Assembly: GCA_023426125.1 (NCBI GenBank) | Contig: JAFABI010000012.1 | Location: 1-64,000 of the forward strand | Direction of reading: 5' to 3' | Source of the DNA: Bacillota bacterium | GTDB lineage: Bacteria > Bacillota > Clostridia > Acetivibrionales > DTU013 | DNA length: 64,000 bases | In this document: positions 36,125-45,452 of the stretch, piece after piece | Numbering within the stretch: position 1 is the first letter of the stretch | Layout of the letters: the number at the start of each line of letters is the position of its first letter | Notes under the pieces: generated by a model | What the model was told of the DNA's origin: nothing | Database searches by the model: none | The model's input: the letters and a program-made list of their open reading frames with translations, nothing else | Position numbers and translations under genes: made by a program

Positions 36125-37441
36125 TTATGCTTCATAAATATAGTTGTTTAAGATAGCCTCCAGCAGCTCCTGTCTTCCCGAGGTATTTACAATGGTATTT
36201 TCCAGGGCATATTTCTCAAGCTCCTTAAACCCTGCCTTGCCGCTGACGATATCCTTCCCTATGCCGGTAGTATAGCTTTTGTATCTGTCCTCTACAAACT
36301 TGTCCAGCTTGCCGTCCTCTATTATCCTGGAGGCAACCTTGAGCCCCTTTGCGAAGGTATCCATTCCGGCTATATGCGCATGGAACAGGTCCACAGGCTC
36401 AAAGGAGCCCCTTCTCACTTTTGCGTCGAAATTCAAGCCGCCGGCAGTGAATCCGCCTGCTTTGAGGACTTCATACATTGCAAGGGCGGTATCATAGATA
36501 TTGGTGGGGAATTGATCGGTATCCCAGCCCAGCAGCATGTCTCCCTGGTTTGCATCGATGCTGCCCAGCATGCCGTTTACCCTTGAAACCCTCAGCTCAT
36601 GCTGGAAGGTATGGGCGGCAAGAGTGGCGTGGTTCGCTTCTATATTCAGCTTGAAGGACTTATCCAGGCCGTAGGTCTTCAAAAACCCGATGACGGTGCC
36701 TGCGTCAAAATCATACTGGTGCTTGGTAGGTTCCTTTGGCTTCGGCTCGATGAGGAACTGGCCCTTGAAGCCGATTTCCTTCGCATAATCCACCGCCATT
36801 CCGAGGAAGCGGGCAAAGTTGTCCAGTTCCAGCTTCATATCGGTATTCAGAAGGGTTTCATAGCCTTCCCTCCCGCCCCAGAAAACATAATTCTGACCGC
36901 CCAGCTCATAGGTCACTTCCATGGCTTTTTTCACCTGGGCGGCTACATATGCAAATACGTCCGCATTAGGTGAAGTGGAAGCGCCATGGACATACCTGGG
37001 ATGGGAAAACGCATTCGCGGTGCCCCAGAGAAGCTTGAGGTCGCTGGATTTCAACAATTCCTTGATGAGCTTTACAATCTCGTCCAGGTTTTTATTGGTT
37101 TCCTTCAAGCTGTCGCCTTCGGGCGCAATGTCCCTGTCGTGGAAGCAGAAAAACGGGATGCCCAGCTTGGAGCAAAACTCGAAGTTCGCTTCAACCTTTA
37201 CCCTGGCCAGTTCCATGGGGTCTTTTATGCTGTTCCACTCCCTTACCGCGGTTCCCGGTCCGAACATATCGGTTCCCGTCCCCTGAAAGGTATGCCAGAA
37301 TGCAGCAGCAAACCTCAGGTGCTCCTTCATCGTCTTTCCGCCGATGACTTCATTCTCGTTGTAATGTTTGAAGGCCAGGGGATTGTCCGAATCCCTTCCT
37401 TCATATTTGATCCTGCCTACGTTTTTAAAATACTCCGACAT
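36125..37441 (-). CDS. xylA: Xylose isomerase
   Basis: 438 residues, the length of class II xylose isomerases. Start MSEYFKN...IKYEG, the histidine-containing FCFHDRDIAPEG, the metal-binding segments FLIEPKPKEPTKHQYDFD, LNIEANHATLAAHTF and DTDQFPTN are all visible. Converts D-xylose to D-xylulose in the cytosol. It is the last of a xylB-xylR-xylA run on the minus strand, 52 bp after xylR, with the xylulokinase 3 kb upstream. Expression is presumably derepressed by xylose through XylR. Confidence 0.97.
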   Translation of the reverse strand: MSEYFKNVGRIKYEGRDSDNPLAFKHYNENEVIGGKTMKEHLRFAAAFWHTFQGTGTDMFGPGTAVREWNSIKDPMELARVKVEANFEFCSKLGIPFFCFHDRDIAPEGDSLKETNKNLDEIVKLIKELLKSSDLKLLWGTANAFSHPRYVHGASTSPNADVFAYVAAQVKKAMEVTYELGGQNYVFWGGREGYETLLNTDMKLELDNFARFLGMAVDYAKEIGFKGQFLIEPKPKEPTKHQYDFDAGTVIGFLKTYGLDKSFKLNIEANHATLAAHTFQHELRVSRVNGMLGSIDANQGDMLLGWDTDQFPTNIYDTALAMYEVLKAGGFTAGGLNFDAKVRRGSFEPVDLFHAHIAGMDTFAKGLKVASRIIEDGKLDKFVEDRYKSYTTGIGKDIVSGKAGFKELEKYALENTIVNTSGRQELLEAILNNYIYEA

Positions 37442-37493
37442 GCTTCATACCTCCTGAATTTTATTTTAGATAATAACTCAACTCAAAAAACGC

Positions 37494-38696
37494 TCATCTT
37501 CCAAACAATACCTTCAGCGGAATGATGGCTGCGCCGAGAGCCGAGCTCTGCTCCCCTATTTCGGATGCCGTGATCTCCACCTTTGAAGCGGGATACTTCA
37601 GTGCCTTTCCTGCTACAACCGCCTTCAACTGCTCCAGTACCAGCGCCGAATACTTTACAAACTCTTTTCCGATGACCACCCTGGAAGGGTTCAGCGTATT
37701 CACCAGATTGGAAATGGCGATACCCAGATATCTGGCCGCTTCCAGCAAAATGCTCCTGGCGGTCTCATCGCCGTTTTCCGCCGCGGCAACGATGTCATCG
37801 ATGCTTATCCTGTCCGTGTCCTCAATTGCATTCAGGCTGGATGCCGCCCCCTGTCTTATCAGCTTTCGCATCCTTTCCTCCATGTATTTGACGGACGCCA
37901 TGGTTTCAAGGCAGCCATAATTGCCGCAGCCGCATTTCGGGCCGTTCTCGTCCACCGTAATATGCCCTACCTCGCCGGCGCTTCCTCCCGCCCCCCTGTA
38001 TAGCTGCCCTCCGGTAAATATGCCCGAGCCTATGCCGGATTTGATGTTGATGCAAATAAAATTGTTTACTCCCTGGCAGGAGCCTATCCAGTTTTCGCAA
38101 ATGGCCGACGCCATTGCTTCGTTTTCCACAAAAACAGGGAGCCTGTCGGCGATGGGGATATGCTTTCGCAGGTCAACCCCGCTCCAGCCGAGATTGGGCG
38201 CCAGCATGATCTTCTGCGAATCGTTCTCAATGAGCCCCGGCACTGAAACACCGATTCCAAGCAGCTTTTCCTGCTTGACGGCATTTGCCTTCAGTATTTT
38301 TCTTAAACCGTCCCCAATGATCCCGGCAGCTTCATCAACCGTCAGGTTGTCCGCCATATCCACCTGCTTTGTGCAAACCACCTTTGAGGTAATGTCAATC
38401 AAAACAATGCTCATACAGCCGACGTCAATGTCGATGCCCGCAGTATAGAAGGATCCGGGCTTGAGCTCCAGCATCACGGGCTTTCTGCCGCCTTTGGACT
38501 CGCCGGTTCCCATTTGGTGGATATAGCCTTTTTCCAGCAATTTATTGACGATAACCCCTACCGCTGTGGCTGAAAGACCTGTAAGCTGCGAAAGGTCGGC
38601 CTTGGATAGGACTTTGTTTACCCTGATGAGATCCAGGATTGTTTTTTGGTTCAGTTCCTTGAGAAAACTATTGTTCCCCGTTAAATTCCTGCGCAT
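37494..38696 (-). CDS. xylR: XylR-type ROK family transcriptional regulator
   Basis: 400 residues from ATG with AAAGGTG upstream. N-terminal winged helix (LSKADLSQLTGLSATAVGVIV), then the ROK kinase-like fold with TAGIDIDVG, the zinc motif GHITVDENGPKCGCGNYGCL and inner GSGIFTGGQLYRG. XylR binds xylose and releases operator DNA. It lies between xylB and xylA in the same strand run, with a GC-rich palindromic repeat in the 183-bp gap before it. Confidence 0.92.
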   Translation of the reverse strand: MRRNLTGNNSFLKELNQKTILDLIRVNKVLSKADLSQLTGLSATAVGVIVNKLLEKGYIHQMGTGESKGGRKPVMLELKPGSFYTAGIDIDVGCMSIVLIDITSKVVCTKQVDMADNLTVDEAAGIIGDGLRKILKANAVKQEKLLGIGVSVPGLIENDSQKIMLAPNLGWSGVDLRKHIPIADRLPVFVENEAMASAICENWIGSCQGVNNFICINIKSGIGSGIFTGGQLYRGAGGSAGEVGHITVDENGPKCGCGNYGCLETMASVKYMEERMRKLIRQGAASSLNAIEDTDRISIDDIVAAAENGDETARSILLEAARYLGIAISNLVNTLNPSRVVIGKEFVKYSALVLEQLKAVVAGKALKYPASKVEITASEIGEQSSALGAAIIPLKVLFGR

Positions 38697-38734
38697 GCAC
38701 TCACCTTTCTTTTTCGGGGCTGTTTCAAAATTCC

Positions 38735-38770
38735 CCGGACGCGCAATGCGCGCCCCTACACCCTGGGTGT
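38735..38770 (-). repeat. GC-rich palindromic repeat unit between xylB and xylR
   Basis: CCGGACGCGCAATGCGCGCC-CCTACA (38738-38762 approx.) is the shared core of the composite repeat, here alone, within the 183-bp gap between xylB and xylR. Confidence 0.75.
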
Positions 38771-38879
38771 TGCCAACAACGTGCCGGCCCGGGATGCCTG
38801 GGCGAACAGATGGACTTGGGTCATTGACAGCCCAATTTACAGGGGTTGTATGGGCAATTCCATTTTGAGCAGCCCCGTT

Positions 38880-40406
38880 TTACTGCAGCTTGCTCAATTG
38901 GGTGAAATTTTCTTTTAAGGCGTTGTAAAGGCTGCCATATAGCCTGTAATATCCGTTATAAACCGAATTGAGCTCCATATTTGCAGCCTGCCTGCTCTTC
39001 ACGGATATGACGGCATCACAGGCTTCCGCGACACTTCCGTAAATGCCGGTGCCTACTCCGGCAAGAAGAGCCACCCCAAGGGCCGGACCTTCAGCGGAAT
39101 TTATGGTTGTAATGTCGCTTCCGAAGGCGTCTGCCTGCAGCTGCCTCCAGAGAGGACTTTTGCCGCCTCCGCCCGAAGCTCTTACTTCCGTAATATTCAC
39201 GCCCATTTCCTTTATGATCTCCAGGCAGTCTTTGAGGCTGTAAACCACGCCTTCCATGATTGCCCTGATGAATGCCGGCTTTTCATGCCTCGCAGAAATG
39301 CCGAAGAACACGCCTCTGGCGTTGGGGTCCAGATGAGGAGTTCTCTCCCCCATCAGATAGGGCAGATAGACGAGCCCTTCGCTGCCGGCAGCAACTTTCT
39401 CGGCTTCCCTGTCCATCAGGACATAGGGATCAATACCTATCAGTTCGGCCGTCCTCTTCTCCTCAATACAGAAATTATCCCTGTACCATTTCAATGACAG
39501 CCCTGCTCCCTGGGTGACACCCATGATGTGCCAGGTGTTGGGAACCGCATGGCAAAAGGTATGTACCCTTCCACCGGGATCTATGCTTACCCTGTCCATG
39601 TAAGCGAATACAACACCTGATGTTCCTATGGTAGACGATATGACGCCAGGCTTTACAATGCCGTTTCCCACTGCTCCGGCAGCCTGGTCCCCGGCGCCTC
39701 CCGCCACAGGAGTGCCCTCCTTGAGGCCGGTTAATTCCGCAGCCCGGCTGGAAACCTTGCCGCTGATCTCCTGGGATTCATACATCTCGGCCAGCAGTCC
39801 TTTGTCCAGTTGCAGCTTTTCCAGGACCTCACCGCTCCACTTTCTTGCCGGGATATCCATCAACTGCATGCCGCTGGCATCGGAAACCTCTGTGGCAAAT
39901 TCGCCTGTCAGCATCAACCGGATATAATCCTTTGGAAGCAGGATTTTTTTGACTTTTTCAAAAATTTCAGGCTCATTGTTTCTCACCCATAGTATCTTTG
40001 AAGCAGTAAAGCCTGTAAGGGCAGGATTTGCAGTAATTGAGATCAGCCGTTCCTTCCCGACAAGGGAGGTAATCTGGCCGCATTCCTTTGCGGTCCGCTG
40101 ATCGCACCAGATAATGGCTTTCCTCAATACCCTGTTGTCCTTATCCAGCAGCACGGCTCCGTGCATTTGCCCTGAAAGGCCGATGCCCTTGATGTCCGAC
40201 GAGGCTACGCCACTTTTTAATATAACATTATTAATTGTGGTATAAACAGCCCTCCACCAATCCTCAGGATCCTGCTCGGCCCAGCCGGAATGGGGCTGAT
40301 ACATGGGATACTCGCTAAGATCGCTGGCAACAGTATTGCCCAGAGTATCGAACAATACCGTTTTTGTGCCGGATGTACCGATGTCGATGCCTAAAAGATA
40401 CTGCAT
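38880..40406 (-). CDS. xylB: Xylulokinase
   Basis: 508 residues from ATG 40404-40406, eight bases after GGGAGGGTGA; a GTG four codons earlier overlaps that site. FGGY kinase features: LGIDIGTSGTKTVLFD, SGQMHGAVLLD, CDQRTAKEC, GAGDQAAGAVGNG, and the ATP-binding ASGGGGKSPLWRQLQADAFG region near 430. Phosphorylates D-xylulose to xylulose-5-phosphate, feeding the pentose phosphate route. First gene of the xyl run; a sigma-A-like promoter is visible upstream. Confidence 0.95.
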   Translation of the reverse strand: MQYLLGIDIGTSGTKTVLFDTLGNTVASDLSEYPMYQPHSGWAEQDPEDWWRAVYTTINNVILKSGVASSDIKGIGLSGQMHGAVLLDKDNRVLRKAIIWCDQRTAKECGQITSLVGKERLISITANPALTGFTASKILWVRNNEPEIFEKVKKILLPKDYIRLMLTGEFATEVSDASGMQLMDIPARKWSGEVLEKLQLDKGLLAEMYESQEISGKVSSRAAELTGLKEGTPVAGGAGDQAAGAVGNGIVKPGVISSTIGTSGVVFAYMDRVSIDPGGRVHTFCHAVPNTWHIMGVTQGAGLSLKWYRDNFCIEEKRTAELIGIDPYVLMDREAEKVAAGSEGLVYLPYLMGERTPHLDPNARGVFFGISARHEKPAFIRAIMEGVVYSLKDCLEIIKEMGVNITEVRASGGGGKSPLWRQLQADAFGSDITTINSAEGPALGVALLAGVGTGIYGSVAEACDAVISVKSRQAANMELNSVYNGYYRLYGSLYNALKENFTQLSKLQ

Positions 40407-40448
40407 ATCGAAAATCACCCTCCCAACAGAAACTTAATCAAGACTTTA

Positions 40449-40477
40449 TAATATCATATTTAAAAGTGTACATGAAA
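40449..40477 (-). promoter_or_regulatory. Candidate sigma-A promoter for xylB
   Basis: On the minus strand TTCATG (-35) and TATTAT (-10) are 17 bases apart, ending about 43 bp before the xylB ATG. The rest of the 329-bp gap 40407-40735 holds a weak copy of the dispersed GCG motif (40536-40580) and no gene; no operator palindrome was recognised. Confidence 0.4.
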
Positions 40478-40735
40478 ATTCGTAAAAATGCAAGATATTT
40501 TCGCACATGGTGTGCATAAGAAAAAGACGACTAAAGTCATGCATCGTTGCAGTATTCCTCAAGACGCATAAATGCCGATGAATTAATGTATTTTACTGTA
40601 GTACCCGTTACTCTCTTCAAAAGATACAGGGGATCCCTCTGAAGCTATCCGACGCCTTCCGAAGCCCGTAGCCAACTCAGGCCGGATTACTGATATCCTT
40701 TACTATCCCGCTTTACAAGCAGGCGCCCAGTTCCT

Positions 40736-41992
40736 TCATTCTTTTTCTGACGACCCTCCCGGCAGCTTGTCCCGTTTGCACTGCGCCCACCAGTTGTAGC
40801 CGTCAATGTAGCAGAGGTCGAAAAGCATGCAGCTGCCGGACTTTTGAAAGCACATTTCCACAGCCTTTCCGAATACCTCCGGCTTCCCCTCGTACTGCTG
40901 AAGGAACAGGCTCCCCACCACCGGAACCTTGTCCAGCGTCACCTTCTTCACCATATCCCCGGAGCCCTCCACACTGTACCAATAGGCCGGTCGGCCGGCT
41001 TTCTCCGCCTCCGCGGCGGTCACCTCGGGGTAATAGAAACCGGAAAACAGGATGTCAAGGTCCTCGGCATACCCGGTGGCGGAATACTCCCCGCCCACCC
41101 ACGGATACTCCTCGGGGATGTAGGAGCCGCTTGCCCAGTTGGCTCCCACATAATAGTAAATGGGGTACCAGGAGCCGGTATAGTCGCAGAAAAGGATGTT
41201 TTTCCCCGACGCCTCCACCATCCTGCGTACCTCCAGGACAAAATCCTTAATGATGCCTGCGCGAAAGGTGAGCCAGCGGCCAAACAAGGGCCCGTACTCC
41301 ACTTGTAGGCCTTCCCCGCCCTCCTGCGCAGACAGCTTGAAAATGTCAAACGGCCAGTTCTCCACCCTTTTGCCCGTATATTCCTCGAACTTTTCCCTGG
41401 TATACCTGCTGAAATCGGAGCCCAGTCCTATAAATCTGGCCCGGTCCAGCACAATTCCGTCAACATCGTAATTTTGTATGATTTCCCGTATTATTTTCAG
41501 TTCATACCGCCTGACATCCTCCCTTACCGGGTTCACAAACACCTCGTGAAAATCGTCAATCGATCCCGCCGTCCTGGCATCGCCCAGCTGGGAAATCGGC
41601 TTGATCACCGGATTCCCGGACGCATCCACAGCGTACATGCTGGTCTGCCACTCGGGGTTCCGGAAGCCGGGAGAGAGATTGCTGCGGCGGTTCACCTTGC
41701 CCTCGGCAAATACGTCCACTCCGGCAAACAGCTTGATCCCCTTTTCGTGTGCCATATCCACATACAGCCCGAGATAGTCCGTTTCTCCGAAATCCCTGTC
41801 ATACAGGCTGTAATGCGGTACAAAGCTGCTTTTGTATATCCCGAAGCCGGAGGTGTCCTTTACCGCAAGAATGACGCTTCCGATCCCCGCTTCCTGGCAC
41901 TGGTCCAGGACCGCTCCGAAATAATCCTCGTCCAGCAGCCGTTGTTTGTTTGCTTCAATCTCTATCCATACGTAATAATTGCTGTCTGCCAT
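40736..41992 (-). CDS. Putative glycoside hydrolase-like (GHL10) barrel protein
   Basis: 418 residues, cytosolic (no signal). It resembles the predicted GHL10/alpha-amylase-like family: opening VWIEIEANKQRLLDEDYF, AGIGSVILAVKDTSGFGIY, an HEKGIKLFAGVDVF strand, a VDGIVLDRARFIG block with a Asp/Arg pair and FCDYTGSWYPIYY. The TIM-barrel active site would be in these strand ends. It is the final gene of the second sugar importer operon, 12 bp after the permease gene, so it likely trims the imported saccharide. Substrate not predictable. Confidence 0.7.
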   Translation of the reverse strand: MADSNYYVWIEIEANKQRLLDEDYFGAVLDQCQEAGIGSVILAVKDTSGFGIYKSSFVPHYSLYDRDFGETDYLGLYVDMAHEKGIKLFAGVDVFAEGKVNRRSNLSPGFRNPEWQTSMYAVDASGNPVIKPISQLGDARTAGSIDDFHEVFVNPVREDVRRYELKIIREIIQNYDVDGIVLDRARFIGLGSDFSRYTREKFEEYTGKRVENWPFDIFKLSAQEGGEGLQVEYGPLFGRWLTFRAGIIKDFVLEVRRMVEASGKNILFCDYTGSWYPIYYYVGANWASGSYIPEEYPWVGGEYSATGYAEDLDILFSGFYYPEVTAAEAEKAGRPAYWYSVEGSGDMVKKVTLDKVPVVGSLFLQQYEGKPEVFGKAVEMCFQKSGSCMLFDLCYIDGYNWWAQCKRDKLPGGSSEKE

Positions 41993-42004
41993 GTTGACCT
42001 ACCC

Positions 42005-42865
42005 CTATCCTTTAACTGCTCCAGCAAGCGTATTGATGAAATATTTCTGGAAGACCAGGAAAATCAATATGACCGGTATGATGGAAAGCACTGTGCCTGC
42101 GGCGACATAGCCGAACTTGTAGTTAAACATGCCCGTCAGGTATTTCAAAGCCGTTGCCAGCGGGTATTTGTCCGGATTTTGAAGCACGACGATGGGCCAG
42201 AGGAAGGCGTTCCACTTGCCGATGAAGTCAAAAATGACCAGCGTCGACACCGCCGGAAGAATATGGGGGATCATGATTTTATACCAGGTCTTGATTTCCG
42301 AGGCGCCGTCGATTTTCGCGGCGTCCACCAGTTCCCTGGGGATGCCCAGGTAGGCCTGCCTCAGCAGGATGATGCTGAAAACCGCAGCTGCCCCCGGCGC
42401 AATAACGCCCGCCAGGCTGTCAATCATTCCGAGCTTCGCGATGGTAAGGTAATTGACTACCAGGCCCGCCGCGCAGGGAAGGATCATCGTGCTGATGAGG
42501 GCGTTAAAAACAAACTTCTTCCCGTAGAACTCCATACAGGCAAGGGGATATGCGCACAAGGCGGAAAACGTAATGTCCAGCGCGATTCCCACGACGGTGA
42601 TGATCACCGTATTTAAAAAGTATTTCAGATAGGGAATATAGCTCATCAATCCCGTATAGTTGTCCAGGGATATCATGGACAGGGAAAAGCTGATGTCATA
42701 GATGTTCCGCCCGGGCTTCAGGGAGGTGAAAGCCAGCCACAGGAACGGCCCTGCGCACAATATGGCTATCAGCACCAGCGCAGCATAGGTTAGAAGCCTT
42801 GAACCCGCTTTCTTTATTTTTTTGTTTGTTTTTCTTCTTTTTATGGAATCATCAACTGTTATAAT
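42005..42865 (-). CDS. Carbohydrate ABC importer permease (MalG type), probable non-AUG start
   Basis: Visible homology starts well before any ATG, GTG or TTG that fits: the open frame includes a lysine/arginine-rich stretch SIKRRKTNKKIKKAGSRLL just ahead of the first membrane segment, as expected of a cytosolic N-terminus. The closest upstream codon with a ribosome site (GGAGGG) is ATT at 42863-42865, giving 286 residues, normal for the family; the GTG at 42773-42775 would delete the cytosolic head (256 residues). The frame overlaps the end of the preceding permease by 14 bp. EAA loop PRELVDAAKIDGASEIKTW is present. Six membrane segments. Start uncertain; function firm. Confidence 0.8.
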   Translation of the reverse strand: MITVDDSIKRRKTNKKIKKAGSRLLTYAALVLIAILCAGPFLWLAFTSLKPGRNIYDISFSLSMISLDNYTGLMSYIPYLKYFLNTVIITVVGIALDITFSALCAYPLACMEFYGKKFVFNALISTMILPCAAGLVVNYLTIAKLGMIDSLAGVIAPGAAAVFSIILLRQAYLGIPRELVDAAKIDGASEIKTWYKIMIPHILPAVSTLVIFDFIGKWNAFLWPIVVLQNPDKYPLATALKYLTGMFNYKFGYVAAGTVLSIIPVILIFLVFQKYFINTLAGAVKG

Positions 42866-43757
42866 AGCTCATCCCTCCTCTTTTGCCGTAGATGAACACC
42901 AGCACGCTCAATGCGGTGAGGACGATTGCCAGAAGCAGCCCCACCGCCGCGGAATACCCGAATTCAAAGTAGACGAAGGCCTTCCGGTAGGAGTACAGGT
43001 TGGTCACCAGGGTAGAATTTAAAGGCCCGCCGTCGTCGTGCAGGGCAAATACCACATCAAACACACTGACGGCCGATATGACCGAAGTCAGGCTGCAAAA
43101 CCAGATATACGGCTTTAGCAGGGGAATCTTGATTTTGACAAACAGCTGGAGCTTGTGTGCTCCGTCGATTACTGCAGCCTCTTCCATATCGTCGGGAATG
43201 GACTGTAGACCTGCAAGATATAACATCATATAATATCCCAGCCCCTGCCACAATGTAATGAACATCAGGGATGGCAGGGCAAAGGCCGGGCTTCCGTTCC
43301 ACAGCACCGCTTCCTTGATCAGTCCCGCGTTGAGCAGCAACGTATTTAAAACGCCCTCCGGCTTTAGTATCCAGTCCCACACCACCGTCACCGCCATGAT
43401 GGAGGTGACCACCGGAACATAAAACAACACCCTGAAAAACGATATGCCGGGTATCTTCCTGTTGACAAGCACGGCCAGCAGGATCGACAGAATCTGAAGC
43501 GGCGGCACCACCAGTACGAACACTACGGAGTTCTTGATGGAAATCCAGAACTCCTCGTCGTTGACCGCCCGTATAAAGTTCGCCCAGCCGATGAATCTGG
43601 TCTCCCCGATGGCGGAGTAATCGAAGAACGCCAGCGGGAGGCTGTACACGATGGGATAAAACACAAAAACAATCAGTACCGCCAGCGCCGGAGCCATAAA
43701 GGCATAGGCAACGATTGTATTTCTGATTTTTTTCTTTTTGCTTATACCTGAATCCAT
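42852..43757 (-). CDS. Carbohydrate ABC importer permease (MalF type)
   Basis: 301 residues from ATG 43755-43757, preceded by AAAGGGG; a longer frame reaching 43895 has no ribosome site. Six membrane segments, first IVAYAFMAPALAVLIVFVFY near 14-33, with a long loop between the first two and an EEAAVIDGAHKLQLF loop docking the ATPase. Pairs with the MalG-type permease. Operon order is binding protein, MalF-type, MalG-type, GHL10. Confidence 0.92.
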   Translation of the reverse strand: MDSGISKKKKIRNTIVAYAFMAPALAVLIVFVFYPIVYSLPLAFFDYSAIGETRFIGWANFIRAVNDEEFWISIKNSVVFVLVVPPLQILSILLAVLVNRKIPGISFFRVLFYVPVVTSIMAVTVVWDWILKPEGVLNTLLLNAGLIKEAVLWNGSPAFALPSLMFITLWQGLGYYMMLYLAGLQSIPDDMEEAAVIDGAHKLQLFVKIKIPLLKPYIWFCSLTSVISAVSVFDVVFALHDDGGPLNSTLVTNLYSYRKAFVYFEFGYSAAVGLLLAIVLTALSVLVFIYGKRGGMSYYNS

Positions 43758-43845
43758 TTGCAAAACCCCTTTATGCGGACAGGCAAAGCCGGAAGCCTTG
43801 CCTGTCCCTGATATATTCCCTGATCCGGGGTTGCCCCCTGTATTG

Positions 43846-45195
43846 TTACTGCTGCAGTTCCTGGGCGAGAATTTCGTTAACCTTCGCCTCCGCATCGTCC
43901 AGCGCTTTCTTCGGGTCGGTTTTCCCTACGACCACGGCTTCCAGCACTTTGTTGATCGCCGTAAAGACATCGGCTTCCTTGGTGAGGCCCAGGGTTACAT
44001 CCGTTGTCTTGAGAATCTCGTCGGCAGCGATGGAGATGGCCTTTGTCTCCGGTATGCTCTCATCCGATTTGAAGAAGGGATCCTGTGAAGCTTTGATGGT
44101 GGATGGGAAAATCTGTACCGTTTTGGCAAAGCCCAGCTGATTGTCATCATTGGTCACAAAGGCAGCGAAGTTAACTGCTTCCTTTACATTTTTGCTCATT
44201 TTGGGGACGACGACATTCATGACCGGGTTGAGGATCACATCCGCCTTGCCGACCATGGAATACGCTACTTCTACGTTTTTGTATATGTCAGGCGCCTCGT
44301 CCTTTATCCTTTTGATGGACTGGGTGCCGGTGTTCATCATTCCGAGTTTTCCGGTATTAAAGTGCTGCAGCATTACATCCCAGGAGCCCCAACCGGTCTT
44401 GGGAATGTAGTCCTTGTCCGTTGCCGCCTTGTATTTGTTCAAAAGCTCCAGCGCCTCAGGCGTATTGAATGCCGCCTTCGTTCTGTCTTCACTGATCAGG
44501 GGGATCCCTTCCAGGAACAGGATATTCTTGAATTCATCCGGAATGTAAAGGTAAGCGCCTGTCTTTTGCTTGAAGGACTCCACCAGGCTGAGCATTTCAT
44601 CAAAGGATTTTGGCGGCGTCTGTATGCCGGCTTTTGCAAACAGGTCCTTGTTGTAGATCATTACCGACGGGGCGCCGTACCATGGGAAGGCAAAGGTGCC
44701 CTTGCTGATTTTTGCCGCCTCATACAGGGTCTTTACATAGACGCTTCTCTGCTCCTCGGTGGCTTCGGTGTCCAGATCCGCCAGAATGTCCTTTCCTGCG
44801 AGGATCAGCGCCATCCCCGTGTTGAGGTTGACCACGTCGGGGCAGTTTCCCCCTGCAGCTGCCGTAATCAGCTTGTTCTGAATGGCATCATAGGGCAGGT
44901 CCGTCCATTCCACTGATACGTTGGAATGGTCTTTTTTGTAGGTTTCAAACAGTCCGTTAAAGAAATCGTCAAAGGTAGGCCGCAGGGAAATGGTCCAGAA
45001 TGTAAGCTTGACAGGCCCCGCATTTGCTGTGGTCTCCGCCGCGCCGCCTGCAGCACTGGTTTCCGTGGCACCGCCCTGTGTTGTTTGTGCAGTATCCCCT
45101 GTGTTTCCGGCACTGCCGCACCCGGCGGCCGCCAGCAGAATCATCACCAGGGACATCGCAACTACTGTCAGTTTTTTGATACCGGCTTTCTTCAT
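43846..45195 (-). CDS. Extracellular solute-binding lipoprotein (sugar ABC importer 2)
   Basis: 449 residues from ATG 45193-45195 (AAGGAGGG eight bases ahead; an ATG two codons upstream sits too close). Signal and lipobox VVAMSLVMILLAAAGC with lipidation Cys 26, then an Ala/Thr/Gly-rich spacer and a periplasmic-binding-type fold beginning VKLTFWTISLRP. Family 1 binding proteins catch oligosaccharides. It leads the second importer operon and lies downstream of an AraC regulator. Confidence 0.92.
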   Translation of the reverse strand: MKKAGIKKLTVVAMSLVMILLAAAGCGSAGNTGDTAQTTQGGATETSAAGGAAETTANAGPVKLTFWTISLRPTFDDFFNGLFETYKKDHSNVSVEWTDLPYDAIQNKLITAAAGGNCPDVVNLNTGMALILAGKDILADLDTEATEEQRSVYVKTLYEAAKISKGTFAFPWYGAPSVMIYNKDLFAKAGIQTPPKSFDEMLSLVESFKQKTGAYLYIPDEFKNILFLEGIPLISEDRTKAAFNTPEALELLNKYKAATDKDYIPKTGWGSWDVMLQHFNTGKLGMMNTGTQSIKRIKDEAPDIYKNVEVAYSMVGKADVILNPVMNVVVPKMSKNVKEAVNFAAFVTNDDNQLGFAKTVQIFPSTIKASQDPFFKSDESIPETKAISIAADEILKTTDVTLGLTKEADVFTAINKVLEAVVVGKTDPKKALDDAEAKVNEILAQELQQ

Positions 45196-45452
45196 TATCA
45201 TAGCCCTCCTTAAAATTAAGTAATTCGAATACACCCGGAAGCCCGGCGGCCTCCGGCCTATGTTTAACGGCACAGGAAAGGTTCCCGCACCAAAACATAC
45301 CGATCAATGGTGAAAACTGGCGAACAATTTTGCTAGAACAATAGGAACATAAACACGACTGCTTTCTGATCACTCGTTGATCAAATCACACAAGGCTGCG
45401 TGGCCTGAAGTAAAGGTCGTTTTCAATCTCGGTACCTTATAACAGTATGATA

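Noticed and set aside
41474..42616. Long plus-strand frame of 380 codons opposite importer 2 genes
   Set aside because: It runs antisense to two well supported genes, lacks a ribosome site and its translation looks like a mirror of coding bias, with no domain.
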